DNA of 64,000 nucleotides. It comes from Alkalilimnicola sp. S0819. Its GTDB lineage: Bacteria > Pseudomonadota > Gammaproteobacteria > Nitrococcales > WHIW01. The notes under the pieces were generated by a model. The model was not told the origin of the DNA, did not search any database, and saw only the letters and a program-made list of their open reading frames with translations. The stretch covers positions 1 through 64,000 of the forward strand of contig NZ_WHIW01000011.1 in the NCBI RefSeq assembly GCF_009295635.1, read 5' to 3'. Of the stretch, positions 1 through 9,464 are shown one piece after another. The position numbers and the translations under genes are program-made. The first letter of the stretch is position 1; each line of letters opens with the position of its first letter.

Positions 1-66
1 GAAACCACTCAGCGCCGATGATAGTGCAGCCTCGCTGTTGTGCGAAAGTAGGTCATCGCCAGGCTC
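1..66 (+). rRNA. rrf: 5S ribosomal RNA, 3' part
   Basis: The first 66 bases match the 3' half of a bacterial 5S rRNA: the AGCGCCGATGATAGTG block, the AGTAGGTCATCGCCAGGC closing strand, then a terminator. The 5' part and presumably the rest of an rRNA operon lie left of the window. The exact 3' end is estimated. Confidence 0.9.
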
Positions 67-74
67 TTAATACC

Positions 75-108
75 AAAACCCCCGAAGGAAATACCTTCGG
101 GGGTTTTT
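75..108 (+). terminator. Rho-independent terminator of the rRNA operon
   Basis: A perfect 10-bp stem (79-88 with 94-103, arm CCCCCGAAGG) with a 5-base loop is followed by five T and preceded by four A, so it could work in both directions. It ends the 5S transcript and may also stop dciA transcripts from the other strand. Confidence 0.9.
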
Positions 109-124
109 CTTTGCGCGGGTGACC

Positions 125-586
125 CTAATCCTTGGGCGATCGGTCCGCGCGGCGGGCGAGGTGCAACAGTGCACGGCGCAGGCGCGCGTCTTCGAAACCT
201 TCCGCGGCCTGGCGCAGTGTTCGGGCGGCCTCTGCACTCAGCTTCTCCCGCTGTTCCGGCGGCGCCTGCCGTTGTTCGGCGATCTTGATGCTCACTCTTG
301 CCGGGCGAATGCCGGTGTAGGCCTCCGCGGCGTCTTGCAGCCGGCGTCCGAGATAGCGAAGTTGGCTCGCCCACAGGGAAGAGTCCGCGACCAGCACCAA
401 TTCCTGCGCGTCCAGGCGTGCAACCTGCCATTTGCCACGCAAGCTATCGGGCAGTGCGTCCTGTTGTAACTGCCTGGTCAGCATGGCGAGCTGGCGGGCC
501 CGCTGACGTATCTGCCCCAGGGGGCTGTGCTGGCTGCGTAGCCAGTGGTGGGGCGGCTGGGCGTGTGGCGGTTTGGCGTTGGGCAT
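125..586 (-). CDS. dciA: DciA-family (DUF721) replicative helicase loader-like protein
   Basis: The 153-residue protein has the DUF721/DciA layout: a short basic N-terminus, then a domain carrying the pattern LVLVADSSLWASQLRYL (about residues 83-99), and a charged C-terminus. DciA interacts with the DnaB helicase and aids its loading in bacteria lacking DnaC. The gene is divergent from secA, a common DUF721 neighbourhood. The ATG at 586 has no clear ribosome binding site. Family assignment is by motif and synteny. Confidence 0.8.
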   Translation of the reverse strand: MPNAKPPHAQPPHHWLRSQHSPLGQIRQRARQLAMLTRQLQQDALPDSLRGKWQVARLDAQELVLVADSSLWASQLRYLGRRLQDAAEAYTGIRPARVSIKIAEQRQAPPEQREKLSAEAARTLRQAAEGFEDARLRRALLHLARRADRSPKD

Positions 587-691
587 AGCGGGGTCGGTAA
601 TAATTTGCCTGCTCTTGCAGTATAGTAAGCGGTTTTCCGGCAGGTGCCGAATCCGGCGGCTGTCAGCCTACAGCAGGACTGGAATCCGACT

Positions 692-3409
692 ATGCTCAGC
701 GCCATTGCGAAGAAGTTGTTCGGTAGCCGTAACGATCGTCTGGTCGGCCGCTTGCGTAAGCTCGCGGAACGGATCGGTGACCTGGAGGCCGAGTGCGAAG
801 GGCTTTCCGACGAGGAGCTGAGTGGCCGAACGCAGGCGTTTCGCAAGCGGCTAAGTCAGGGCGAATCCCTGGACGATCTGTTGCCGGAAGCCTTCGCCAC
901 CGTCCGTGAGGCGGCTAAACGCGTCCTGGGAATGCGGCATTTCGACGTTCAGCTCGTAGGCGGCATGGTGCTGCACCAGGGCAAGATTGCCGAGATGAAG
1001 ACCGGCGAGGGCAAGACCCTGGTCGCAACCCTGGCCGTCTACCTCAACGCACTGGCCGGCAAAGGCGTGCATGTTGTGACGGTGAACGACTACCTGGCGC
1101 GCCGGGATGCCGATTGGATGGGCAAGCTCTACCGCTTTCTCGGCCTGAGCGTCGGGGTGGTGGTGCCGGGGATGGAGCAAGAGGCCAAGCGCGAGGCCTA
1201 TCTGGCTGATATCACCTACGGGACCAATAATGAATTCGGCTTCGACTATCTGCGTGACAACATGGCGTTTCGCAAGGAAGACCGAGTGCAGCGCGAACCG
1301 TATTTCGCGGTTGTCGACGAAGTGGATTCCATCCTCATCGATGAGGCGCGCACCCCGTTGATCATCTCCGGTCCGGCCGAGGACAGCGCAGACACTTATC
1401 AAGCGATGAATCGCCTCGTGCCGAAACTGCGGCGTCAGGAACACGAGCCTGAAGAGGGCGAGGAAGCTGAAGGCGACTACTACGTCGATGAGAAGGCTCG
1501 TCAGGTGTACCTGACCGAGGAAGGTCATGAGCACGTAGAGCAGGTACTTCGGGAGGCCGGCTTGCTGGAGGAGGGTTCCAGTCTGTACGACGCTCGCAAC
1601 ATCGGCCTGGTTCACCATTTGAATGCCGCGTTGCGGGCTCATGCCTTGTACCAGAAGGACGTGCATTATCTGGTGCGTGACGGCCAGGTGGTGATTGTCG
1701 ATGAGTTTACGGGCCGCGCCATGGCCGGTCGACGCTGGTCGGAAGGGCTGCATCAGGCGGTAGAAGCGAAAGAGGGCGTGCAGGTGCGCGCCGAGAACCA
1801 GACCCTGGCCTCCATCACTTTCCAGAATTACTTCCGGCTCTACGAGAAGCTTTCCGGGATGACCGGCACGGCTGACACCGAGGCCTTCGAGTTTCAGCAG
1901 ATCTACGGTCTCGAAGTGGTCGTGATCCCCACCCATCGGCCCATGGCGCGCGTCGACCACAACGATCTGGTCTACCTCACCCAGAAAGAGAAGTTCAACG
2001 CGATCATCGAGGATATCGCCGATTGTCAGCAGCGCGGGCAACCGGTGCTGGTGGGTACTACCTCCATTGAGGTCTCGGAGTATCTGAGCGGTCTGCTCGA
2101 CAAGCGGAAAGTTTCCCACGAGGTGCTCAACGCCAAGCAGCATGAACGGGAAGCCACAATCATTGCCCAGGCCGGGCGGCCCGGCGCGGTGACGCTGGCC
2201 ACCAACATGGCCGGCCGTGGTACCGATATCATGCTCGGGGGTAATCTGGACGCGGAACTCGACAGCCTGGATGTCGCCTCCGACGAGGAGGCGCGCCAAC
2301 AGGTTCGCGACGGCTGGAAGATGCGCCACGACCAGGTGTTGGCCGCCGGCGGGCTGCACGTGATCGGCAGCGAACGTCATGAGTCTCGACGCATCGACAA
2401 CCAGCTTCGCGGTCGCTCGGGCCGCCAGGGCGATCCGGGCTCCACCCGGTTCTATCTCTCCCTTGAGGACTCGCTGTTGCGTATCTTTGCCTCCGAGCGT
2501 GTCACCGGCATGATGCAGCGCCTGGGCATGGAGGAAGGCGAGGCTATCGAGAGCGGACTGGTCTCCCGAGTCATCGAGAACGCCCAACGCAAGGTGGAAG
2601 GGCACAACTTCGATATCCGCAAACACTTGCTGGAGTTCGATGATGTGGCCAATGATCAACGCCGGGTGGTGTATCAGCAGCGTAACGAGCTGCTGGAGGC
2701 CGACGAGATCGAGGACATCATCCGTGGGTTGCGGGAAGACGTGATCCACCAGCTGATCAGCGAGCACGTGCCGCCGGGTTCTATCGATGAGCAATGGGAT
2801 GTAGCCGGTCTCGAAGAGGCGCTCGAGCGTGAACTTGGCTTGAAGCTGCCGGTGCGGCAGTGGCTGGACGACGAAACCGATCTGCACGAGGAGCCGCTGC
2901 GCGCGCGCATACTCCAGCAGGCCGCCGACCTTTACGCGGAGAAGGAAGCGCTGGCTGGCAGTGATGTCCTACGTCAGTTCGAGAAATCGGTGATGCTGCA
3001 GGTGCTGGATACCCAGTGGAAAGAACACTTGGCCGCCATGGACTATCTGCGCCAAGGGATTCACCTGCGCGGCTATGCCCAGAAGAACCCCAAGCAGGAG
3101 TTCAAGCGCGAGGCCTTCGAGATGTTCAGCGAGATGCTGGACAACATCAAACGCGAAGTGGTCAGCCTGCTGTTGAGGGTCCAGGTGCGGGCCCAGGAAG
3201 ACGTGGCCGCGGTGGACGAGCAGCGCCGCCCGCAGGGGGAGATGCAGTATCAGCATGCCGACGCCGGCGGTCTGGGCGCCGACGAGGAAGCCGACCAGGT
3301 GCAGCGGCGCGAGCAACCCTACGTGCGCGACCAGAAGGTGGGACGCAACGACCCCTGCCCCTGCGGCTCCGGCAAGAAGTACAAGCACTGCCACGGGCGT
3401 TTGCAGTAA
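692..3409 (+). CDS. secA: Preprotein translocase ATPase SecA
   Basis: SecA is the ATP-driven motor that pushes preproteins through SecYEG. The 905-residue product has the full family length: Walker A MKTGEGKT, the [15 protein letters not shown] Walker B region, the preprotein cross-linking domain, the second helicase domain with [14 protein letters not shown], and a C-terminal zinc motif [13 protein letters not shown] that binds SecB and phospholipid. I chose the ATG at 692 because the protein then begins [16 protein letters not shown] as in other SecA proteins; a GTG at 644 in the same frame adds 16 residues unlike the family. A possible -10 TATAGT lies at 621-626 without a good -35. Confidence 0.97.
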   Translation: MLSAIAKKLFGSRNDRLVGRLRKLAERIGDLEAECEGLSDEELSGRTQAFRKRLSQGESLDDLLPEAFATVREAAKRVLGMRHFDVQLVGGMVLHQGKIAEMKTGEGKTLVATLAVYLNALAGKGVHVVTVNDYLARRDADWMGKLYRFLGLSVGVVVPGMEQEAKREAYLADITYGTNNEFGFDYLRDNMAFRKEDRVQREPYFAVVDEVDSILIDEARTPLIISGPAEDSADTYQAMNRLVPKLRRQEHEPEEGEEAEGDYYVDEKARQVYLTEEGHEHVEQVLREAGLLEEGSSLYDARNIGLVHHLNAALRAHALYQKDVHYLVRDGQVVIVDEFTGRAMAGRRWSEGLHQAVEAKEGVQVRAENQTLASITFQNYFRLYEKLSGMTGTADTEAFEFQQIYGLEVVVIPTHRPMARVDHNDLVYLTQKEKFNAIIEDIADCQQRGQPVLVGTTSIEVSEYLSGLLDKRKVSHEVLNAKQHEREATIIAQAGRPGAVTLATNMAGRGTDIMLGGNLDAELDSLDVASDEEARQQVRDGWKMRHDQVLAAGGLHVIGSERHESRRIDNQLRGRSGRQGDPGSTRFYLSLEDSLLRIFASERVTGMMQRLGMEEGEAIESGLVSRVIENAQRKVEGHNFDIRKHLLEFDDVANDQRRVVYQQRNELLEADEIEDIIRGLREDVIHQLISEHVPPGSIDEQWDVAGLEEALERELGLKLPVRQWLDDETDLHEEPLRARILQQAADLYAEKEALAGSDVLRQFEKSVMLQVLDTQWKEHLAAMDYLRQGIHLRGYAQKNPKQEFKREAFEMFSEMLDNIKREVVSLLLRVQVRAQEDVAAVDEQRRPQGEMQYQHADAGGLGADEEADQVQRREQPYVRDQKVGRNDPCPCGSGKKYKHCHGRLQ

Positions 3410-3419
3410 GGAGCCGCGG

Positions 3420-4619
3420 GTGAGCGAACAGTCGATACACCCGGTGCCCGGCCTGCGGTTGGGTGCCGTCGCCGCCGGGATCAAGAAACCCGACCGGCGT
3501 GATCTGGTGGTGATGGAACTGGCGCCGGGCAGTCGGGTGGCTGCGGTCTTTACCCGCAACCGCTTTTGCGCCGCACCGGTGCATGTGGCCCGAGAACACC
3601 TCGCCCGGGGTGAGCCGCGCTATCTGCTGGTCAACACCGGTTACGCGAATGCCGGAACCGGGGAGCAGGGCCTGCGCGATGCCCGGGCCTGCTGCGCGGC
3701 GCTGGCCCGGGCGGGTGGCTGCGCGCCGGAGCAGGTGCTGCCTTTTTCCACCGGGGTGATAGGTGAAGCGCTGCCCGTGGAGCGCATCAGCGCGGGCCTT
3801 CCAGCGGTGCTGGAGGCCTTGGCGGGCGATGGCTGGCGAGAAGCCGCGAGCGGGATTCTCACCACCGACACCGTGCCCAAACTCGCCAGCCGTGAGTTTC
3901 GCGTCGATGGCGTGCGCTGCATCCTCACCGGCATGGCCAAGGGGTCGGGAATGATTCGCCCCGATATGGCGACCATGCTCGCCTACGTGGCTACCGATGC
4001 AGCTCTCCCCCAGGCGCTGCTGGACCGTGCGCTGCGAGAGGCGGTTCATCTGTCGTTCAACCGGGTAACCGTGGACGGTGATACCTCTACCAACGATGCC
4101 TGCGTGCTCGCCGCCACGGGGCAAGGCGAGTTGCGGATCGAGGAAGAGGGTGACGCCTACCGGGCGTTCCGCGCGGCGCTCACCGAGCTGTGTGTGGAGC
4201 TGGCCCGTGCCATTGCCCGGGACGGCGAAGGTGCGACCAAACTGGTCAATGTGCACGTCGATGAGGCGCTCAACGAACTCGAAGCGGCCCGGGTGGCTTT
4301 CACCGTGGCGGAGTCGCCGCTGGTAAAGACGGCCCTGTTCGCCAGCGACCCCAACTGGGGGCGGATTCTCGCGGCGGTGGGCCGTGCCGGAATCGACGAT
4401 CTGGACGTCAGTCGGGTGCGGATCTACCTGGATGAGCTTTGCATCGCGCGCGACGGTGGTCGTGCGCCGGATTACCAGGAGTCGGCGGCCGCCGCCCGTA
4501 TCGCCGGCAGCGAGGTTACCATCCGTGTGTGCCTTGGCCGCGGCGTGGCCAAGGGCACGGTCTGGACCTGTGATTTCAGCTACGACTACGTGCGCATCAA
4601 CGCCGAATACCGTACCTGA
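3420..4619 (+). CDS. argJ: Bifunctional ornithine acetyltransferase / N-acetylglutamate synthase
   Basis: ArgJ recycles the acetyl group from N-acetylornithine to glutamate in arginine synthesis. The 399-residue protein has the self-cleavage site in KGSGMIRPDMATMLAY, where the second Thr of ATML becomes the N-terminal nucleophile of the beta chain, and GDTSTNDA downstream. The GTG start at 3420 is preceded by AAGGAG overlapping the secA stop codon, so translation probably follows secA. Starting here gives an N-terminus SEQSIHPVPGLRLGAV, typical of the family. The 3' end of argF lies at the far right of this window. Confidence 0.95.
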   Translation: MSEQSIHPVPGLRLGAVAAGIKKPDRRDLVVMELAPGSRVAAVFTRNRFCAAPVHVAREHLARGEPRYLLVNTGYANAGTGEQGLRDARACCAALARAGGCAPEQVLPFSTGVIGEALPVERISAGLPAVLEALAGDGWREAASGILTTDTVPKLASREFRVDGVRCILTGMAKGSGMIRPDMATMLAYVATDAALPQALLDRALREAVHLSFNRVTVDGDTSTNDACVLAATGQGELRIEEEGDAYRAFRAALTELCVELARAIARDGEGATKLVNVHVDEALNELEAARVAFTVAESPLVKTALFASDPNWGRILAAVGRAGIDDLDVSRVRIYLDELCIARDGGRAPDYQESAAAARIAGSEVTIRVCLGRGVAKGTVWTCDFSYDYVRINAEYRT

Positions 4620-5560
4620 TGCCGACGCTGCATGTGGCCGCAGCGGCCATTTTCGATTCCCTGGGTCGGGTGCTGATCGCGCGCCGGTCGGCACATCGCC
4701 ATCAGGGCGGGCTATGGGAGTTCCCGGGCGGCAAGATCGAACCGGGTGAGAGCGTGCAACAGGCCTTGTGCAGGGAGCTTGAGGAAGAGCTGGGTATCAG
4801 GCCGCTCGATGCCCGCCCCCTGATACGTATCCCCCACCGCTACCCGGACCGGGAGGTCGTGCTCCATGTGAGGGCAGTGCGCCGCTGGCACGGTGAGCCT
4901 CGTGGTCTGGAGGGCCAACCATTGCGCTGGGTCACAGCGTCCGAGCTGAATGATTACGATTTTCCCACTGCCAACCGGCCCATCGTGCGCGCGGTGCAAC
5001 TTCCCGATCAGTATCTGATCACCCCGGATCCTGCCGAGGTGCCCGCCTTTGAACAGCAGCTGGATGCCGCGCTGAGGCGCGGCGTGCGCCTGCTTCAGCT
5101 ACGCGCTCCCTCCTTGGGCGATGCCGCCTACGCGCGCCTGGCCGAGCGCCTGTTGCCGCGGGTTCATGAGCTGGGGGGGAAGCTGCTGCTCAATGCCGAT
5201 CCGGCGCTTTGTCTGTCGCTGGGCGCCGACGGCGTGCACTTGAACGCGCGACGCCTGGCGGCGGCCCGGCAGCGGCCCCTGCCGAGCGGCTATCGAGTGG
5301 CGGTGTCCTGTCACGACGCGTCGCAACTGGCGCGGGCCGCTGCGTTGGACGCGGACTTCGCGGTGCTCTCGCCGGTGTGCGCCACCGCCAGCCACCCCGG
5401 CGTCGAGCCTATGGGCTGGGAATCGTTCGCCGCGCTGGTCGCCGACGCGGCATTGCCGGTCTATGCCCTGGGTGGTCTGAGCCCGGCCGATACGGCGCGG
5501 GCAAGGGAAGCGGGCGGTCAGGGAATTGCCGCTATACGAGGTCTCTGGTCTAGGAGCTAG
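4619..5560 (+). CDS. mutT: MutT-type Nudix hydrolase fused to a ThiE/TenI-like domain
   Basis: This 313-residue fusion starts at an ATG sharing one base with the argJ stop. Residues 1-130 are a MutT Nudix domain with the complete Nudix box (GGKIEPGESVQQALCRELEE, then ELGI), expected to hydrolyse 8-oxo-dGTP or related oxidised nucleotides. Residues about 135-310 form a thiamine-phosphate-synthase-like TIM barrel (ADGVHLNARRL, SCHDASQLARAA, VYALGGLSP). In that barrel the RDK and NDR motifs of true ThiE read RAP and NAD, so TMP synthase activity is doubtful. Such fusions are known in Pseudomonas and relatives; the role of the barrel is unclear to me. Confidence 0.9.
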   Translation: MPTLHVAAAAIFDSLGRVLIARRSAHRHQGGLWEFPGGKIEPGESVQQALCRELEEELGIRPLDARPLIRIPHRYPDREVVLHVRAVRRWHGEPRGLEGQPLRWVTASELNDYDFPTANRPIVRAVQLPDQYLITPDPAEVPAFEQQLDAALRRGVRLLQLRAPSLGDAAYARLAERLLPRVHELGGKLLLNADPALCLSLGADGVHLNARRLAAARQRPLPSGYRVAVSCHDASQLARAAALDADFAVLSPVCATASHPGVEPMGWESFAALVADAALPVYALGGLSPADTARAREAGGQGIAAIRGLWSRS

Positions 5561-5618
5561 GCGGCTCCCTAACCATCTCCAGGCGGCCGCACGCCCAAGG
5601 AACCAGCGTGCAGTCCTG

Positions 5619-5828
5619 CTAGTCTTCGTTCGCTGGGCGTGTGCCCGGATCAGCCAGCCGACCCACCAGTTCTTCGTCCAGCTCGGCGCCGGGGATGCTG
5701 TGGCGTTCCGTGAACCAGTCGTTGAGATCAGCCATGCGGCAGCGCTTGCTGCAAAAGGGCCGATAAGGCGAGGCCGCGGACCATTCGACCGGTGCGCGAC
5801 AGTTGGGGCAGGGAACGGTGGTGCTCAT
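5619..5828 (-). CDS. yacG: DNA gyrase inhibitor / zinc-binding protein YacG
   Basis: A 69-residue protein with the four zinc-ligand cysteines of YacG (CPNC near residue 7 and CSKRC near residue 26) followed by [11 protein letters not shown]. YacG binds GyrB and inhibits gyrase in E. coli. It sits just downstream of zapD and coaE on the same strand, the usual coaE-zapD-yacG order, and is probably cotranscribed with them. Confidence 0.93.
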   Translation of the reverse strand: MSTTVPCPNCRAPVEWSAASPYRPFCSKRCRMADLNDWFTERHSIPGAELDEELVGRLADPGTRPANED

Positions 5829-5844
5829 GGAGTGATCTCGAAGT

Positions 5845-6633
5845 TCAGATCATGCAGCATTGCAGATGAAAGTGGACGGTGTCGCTCACCCGCTCCGCCC
5901 GCCCGCCCCCATCGGCGGTGGCCTGCAGGAAGCGTACGGTGATGAAATGCTTGCTGCCGCTGATCACCGCGTGGCAGCGCGATTCCGCAGGCAGAAGCAC
6001 GCGTATCAACTGGCCGGGGGCGCCCGCGGGCAGCTTGCGTTGGTAGCTGCCGTCCTCGGCGTTCAATGACTGGATGTTCGCGCTCTGACGGTACAGGCTC
6101 AGCACCGTTTCGCCGGCTTCGCGCAGTTCCGAAAGCGTGCTCAGCCAGCGCTGTAACTGCTCCAGGCGCTCCCGCGGATGCCGATGCAACCAATGATGGT
6201 AGGCCGGCAGGTCGAAGCCGCAGGTGCCGCCGGCGACTCCAGAGCGCTGGAGGACGGCCACCAGCAGTTCGTCCTGCTTGAGCGCGCCGCCCGGTGCGCC
6301 CGGTAGCGCCTTGAGGCGCCGGTTGCAGCCCTCCAATCGCTGCAGTAGCGCATCGAGTTGAGCGTCGTCCACCCCAGGCTGGCGGCGCAGGGGGGCGAGG
6401 ACGCCCAGCAGCCGGTCCAACTCCTTGTTCAGTTCGCTGCGCAGATCGCCACGTCCGAGCAGTTCCATCAACTCCACCAGCGTGTGTACGCCCAGCCGGC
6501 TGTGCCACGGGCTCTCGCCCTGCAGCGCGAAATCCGCTTGCCGGAACAGAAATTCCAGGCGTAACAGGGTGCGAGCACGTTCGTTCAGCGGTTGCTCGTA
6601 GGCCGTAACGGCTTCTTCTGCGTTGGACTCCAT
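5845..6633 (-). CDS. zapD: Cell division protein ZapD
   Basis: ZapD (YacF) binds the FtsZ tail and bundles protofilaments in the Z ring. The 262-residue product begins [27 protein letters not shown], and the YEQPLNER...RLEFLF segment is the family signature. The ATG at 6633 has GCAGG six bases upstream; an in-frame ATG two codons earlier is too close to that site. It lies 16 bases before yacG and downstream of coaE. Confidence 0.93.
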   Translation of the reverse strand: MESNAEEAVTAYEQPLNERARTLLRLEFLFRQADFALQGESPWHSRLGVHTLVELMELLGRGDLRSELNKELDRLLGVLAPLRRQPGVDDAQLDALLQRLEGCNRRLKALPGAPGGALKQDELLVAVLQRSGVAGGTCGFDLPAYHHWLHRHPRERLEQLQRWLSTLSELREAGETVLSLYRQSANIQSLNAEDGSYQRKLPAGAPGQLIRVLLPAESRCHAVISGSKHFITVRFLQATADGGGRAERVSDTVHFHLQCCMI

Positions 6634-6729
6634 TGGCATCCTGCCCTGATCCCAGCCAATAAGCCGCACATTGTCGCCCAGGGGGGCGCATGGTGAAAGG
6701 GGCTCAGGGGGTGGCCGCCAGGGAATTGA

Positions 6730-7326
6730 TCAGTCCCCCGCCAGGCGAAGGTACGCCTGATGCAGCGCCTCCACGTCCGCCTGCAGCCGTTTCAGGTCGC
6801 TATCGTTGACGATTACATCGTCGGCGATGGCCAGCCTCGCGCCACGCTCCGCCTGGGCGGCAAGCATGGCTTCGGCCAACTCCGCGCTGCCGCCGTCTCG
6901 GGCCATCAGGCGCTGTCGTTGAGTCTCCCGGGGGGCGTCCACCACCAATACCCGGTCGGCCAGGCCCTGCATGCCGGTTTCCACCAGCAACGGGATCACC
7001 AACAAGGCATAGGGCGCATGGAGTGCGCGCAATTGTCCTCGCAGACGCTCGCGGATCAGCGGGTGGAGCAGGGCATTCAGCCGGGCGCGGGCCTCGGGGT
7101 GTTGGAAGATGTGCTCTCGCAGGCGCGCCCGATCCAGGCGGCCCCGATTGTCCAGCATGCTCTCGCCAAAGGCTTGACGGATGCCTTCCAGACCCGGTTG
7201 GCCGGGTGCTACCACTTCCCGGGCCGCCACGTCCGCATCCACCACTGGGACTCCGAGGGCCGCGAAGCGGTCGGAGACCGTGGTCTTTCCGCTGGCGATG
7301 CCGCCGGTGAGGGCCACGACCAGCAC
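6730..7326 (-). CDS. coaE: Dephospho-CoA kinase
   Basis: CoaE phosphorylates dephospho-CoA, the last step of coenzyme A synthesis. The 198-residue protein starts MLVVALTGGIASGKTTVS, with the P-loop GGIASGKT, continues FAALGVPVVDADVAAREVV (the conserved DAD), and carries the lid segment VVDAPRETQRQRLMARDG. It is the pilD-coaE junction gene, nine bases downstream of the pilD stop. Confidence 0.96.
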   Translation of the reverse strand: MLVVALTGGIASGKTTVSDRFAALGVPVVDADVAAREVVAPGQPGLEGIRQAFGESMLDNRGRLDRARLREHIFQHPEARARLNALLHPLIRERLRGQLRALHAPYALLVIPLLVETGMQGLADRVLVVDAPRETQRQRLMARDGGSAELAEAMLAAQAERGARLAIADDVIVNDSDLKRLQADVEALHQAYLRLAGD

Positions 7327-7335
7327 GTCGCCCGC

Positions 7336-8199
7336 CTACAGCCCCGCCCAGCGGAAATACAAAGCGGTGAACTCTTCGCGCCAGAGCAGCGCCAGCCAGC
7401 CGGCGGCAGCGAGGTAGGGGCCGAAGGGAATGGGAATGTTGCGATCGCGCCCGCGCAGTATGATCAGCGCGATGCCCACCACGGCGCCCACCAGCGAGGA
7501 GAGCAAGACGATCAGTGGCAGGCTCTGCCAGCCCAGCCAGGCGCCGAACACGGCGAGCAGCTTGAAATCCCCGTAGCCCATGCCCTCCTTGCCGGTGAGC
7601 AGGCGGAACAGGTGGAAGATCAGCCACAGGGCAAGATAACCCGCCGCCGCGCCAATCACCGCATCCGGCAGGCTGGTGAACACGCCGCCTACATTGACCA
7701 ACAGCCCCAGCCACAGCAGCGGCAGGGTGATGTTGTCGGGCAGCAGTTGCTCGTCGAAATCGATCACACTCAGTGCGACCAGCGACCAGGTCAACACCAG
7801 GGCGAACGCAGTCTCCCAGCCGAACCCGAAGCGCCAGGCCACCAACGCGGACAGCAGCCCGGTGGCCAGCTCCACGGCCGGGTAGCGGACCGGGATGCGG
7901 CGCTTGCAGGCGCTGCAGCGACCGCGCAGGAAGAGGTAGCTGATGAGCGGGATGTTCTCCCAGGGGCGGATACGATGCCCGCAGCCGGGGCAATGGGAGG
8001 CCGGGGCGACCAGGTTGAAGGGCGCGGCCGCTTTGTCGGTCTCGGTTTCACCGAAAAGTGCCTCGCACTGGCCCTTCCACTCTCGCTCGAGCATCTTCGG
8101 CAGGCGCAGGATCACCACATTCAGGAAGCTGCCCACCAGCAGCGACAGCAGGAAGGCCGCCAGTACGAAGGCGGCCGGGTTCTGTTGTAAATAATACAA
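7336..8199 (-). CDS. pilD: Type IV prepilin peptidase / N-methyltransferase PilD
   Basis: An inner-membrane aspartyl protease that cleaves prepilin leaders and methylates the new N-terminus. The 287-residue protein has the four-cysteine cytoplasmic loop (CPGCGHRIRPWENIPLISY then CSACKRRIPVRYP), and the catalytic aspartates in DFDEQLLPD and GYGDFKLLA. About seven or eight hydrophobic segments are visible. No ATG or GTG fits; translation appears to start at TTG 8199 (MYYLQQNPAAF), with AGGTGG about ten bases upstream overlapping the pilC end. It serves the pilins in this window. Confidence 0.94.
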   Translation of the reverse strand: MYYLQQNPAAFVLAAFLLSLLVGSFLNVVILRLPKMLEREWKGQCEALFGETETDKAAAPFNLVAPASHCPGCGHRIRPWENIPLISYLFLRGRCSACKRRIPVRYPAVELATGLLSALVAWRFGFGWETAFALVLTWSLVALSVIDFDEQLLPDNITLPLLWLGLLVNVGGVFTSLPDAVIGAAAGYLALWLIFHLFRLLTGKEGMGYGDFKLLAVFGAWLGWQSLPLIVLLSSLVGAVVGIALIILRGRDRNIPIPFGPYLAAAGWLALLWREEFTALYFRWAGL

Positions 8200-8204
8200 G
8201 ACGC

Positions 8205-9428
8205 TTAGACCACCTGGCCCATCTTGAAGATCGGCAGATACATGGCGATGACCAAGCCGCCCACCAGGACGCCGAGAATGGCCATGATCAGGGGCTCCAG
8301 CAGGCTGCTCAGGCTGTCGATGGCATTGTCCACCTCTTCCTCGTAGAAATCGGCAACCTTGGCCAGCATGTCGTCCAGGGCACCGGATTCTTCACCGATG
8401 GCGACCATCTGCACCATCATGTTGGGGAACAGGTTGCTCTGACGCATCACGGACTGCAGCTGTTGGCCGGAGGAGACGTCATCCTTCATCTTCAGCGTCG
8501 CTTCCTGGTAGACCACGTTGCCGGTGGCCCCGGACACCGACTGCAACGCATCCACCAGGGGTACGCCGGCCGCGAACATGGTGGAGAGGGTACGGGCAAA
8601 GCGTGCCTGGGCGGCCTTGTTGAGAATCACGCCAACGATGGGTAGCTTGAGCGCAATTCGATCCAGCAGATGCGCGAACTTCTGCGAGCGGCGCTTGCCC
8701 TGTACGAAAGCCACGATTACGCCCACGGCGCCGAACAGCATCGCCCACCAGTAGCTCTGGAAGAACTCCGAGAGGTTCACCACCATCTGGGTGAAGGCCG
8801 GCAGGTCCGCGCCGAAGCCGCTGAACAGGTCTTCGAACTGGGGTACCACATAGATCAGCAGGATGGCGGTGACCACGAAGGCCACCACAATAACGGCGGT
8901 AGGGTAGAACAGCGCCTTCTTGATCTTCTTCTTGATGGACTCGGTCTTTTCCTTGTAGGTGGCGATCTTGTCCAGCAGGGTATCCAGCACGCCCGCCTGC
9001 TCGCCGGCCTGGACCAGGTTGCAGAACAGTTCGTCGAAGTGGTACGGGTGCTTGGAGAGTGCTTCCACCAGCGACGCGCCGCCTTCCACGTCGGTCTTGA
9101 TCTTCATCACCAGGTCCTGCACGCCGGCGTTCTCGTGGCCGCGGCCGATGATGTCGAAGGCCTGCACCAGCGGCACGCCCGCATCGAGCATGGTGGCCAA
9201 CTGGCGGCTGAACACGGCGATATCGGCGGTGGTGACCTTCTTCTTCTTGCCGGCGCTGGAGAACAGCGTGGATTTCTTCACCACCTTCTTGGCGGCGATG
9301 CCCTGGCGGCGCAGTTCGGCGCGCAGCATGGTGGGATTGGTGGCCTGGCTCTCGCCCTTGACCTTCGAACCTCGCTTGTCGACACCTTCCCAACTGAAGG
9401 TGGACAGTTTGATCGCTTTTTCTGCCAT
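8205..9428 (-). CDS. pilC: Type IV pilus inner-membrane platform protein PilC
   Basis: PilC is the polytopic platform on which the PilB motor adds pilins. The 407-residue product shows the tandem GspF domains: the first contains FSRQLATMLDAGVPLVQAF and the second FARTLSTMFAAGVPLVDAL. Hydrophobic segments lie near residues 175-200, 225-245 and at the C-terminus. It lies between pilB and pilD in the conserved pilBCD order. Confidence 0.96.
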   Translation of the reverse strand: MAEKAIKLSTFSWEGVDKRGSKVKGESQATNPTMLRAELRRQGIAAKKVVKKSTLFSSAGKKKKVTTADIAVFSRQLATMLDAGVPLVQAFDIIGRGHENAGVQDLVMKIKTDVEGGASLVEALSKHPYHFDELFCNLVQAGEQAGVLDTLLDKIATYKEKTESIKKKIKKALFYPTAVIVVAFVVTAILLIYVVPQFEDLFSGFGADLPAFTQMVVNLSEFFQSYWWAMLFGAVGVIVAFVQGKRRSQKFAHLLDRIALKLPIVGVILNKAAQARFARTLSTMFAAGVPLVDALQSVSGATGNVVYQEATLKMKDDVSSGQQLQSVMRQSNLFPNMMVQMVAIGEESGALDDMLAKVADFYEEEVDNAIDSLSSLLEPLIMAILGVLVGGLVIAMYLPIFKMGQVV

Positions 9429-9464
9429 GGCTCCGTGTCTCTTGTGCTTGTTATGCCGCTGTTA

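Noticed and set aside
644-691. Upstream GTG start for SecA
   Set aside because: It adds 16 residues not seen in SecA, whereas ATG 692 gives the conserved N-terminus.
851-2887. A 678-codon open frame antisense to secA
   Set aside because: It mirrors secA codons; GC-rich third positions keep antisense frames open. No motif or plausible start site is present.
692-3409. Possible SecM-like arrest peptide gene before secA
   Set aside because: The dciA-secA gap is about 105 bases with no open frame holding an arrest motif; secM is limited to enterobacteria and relatives.
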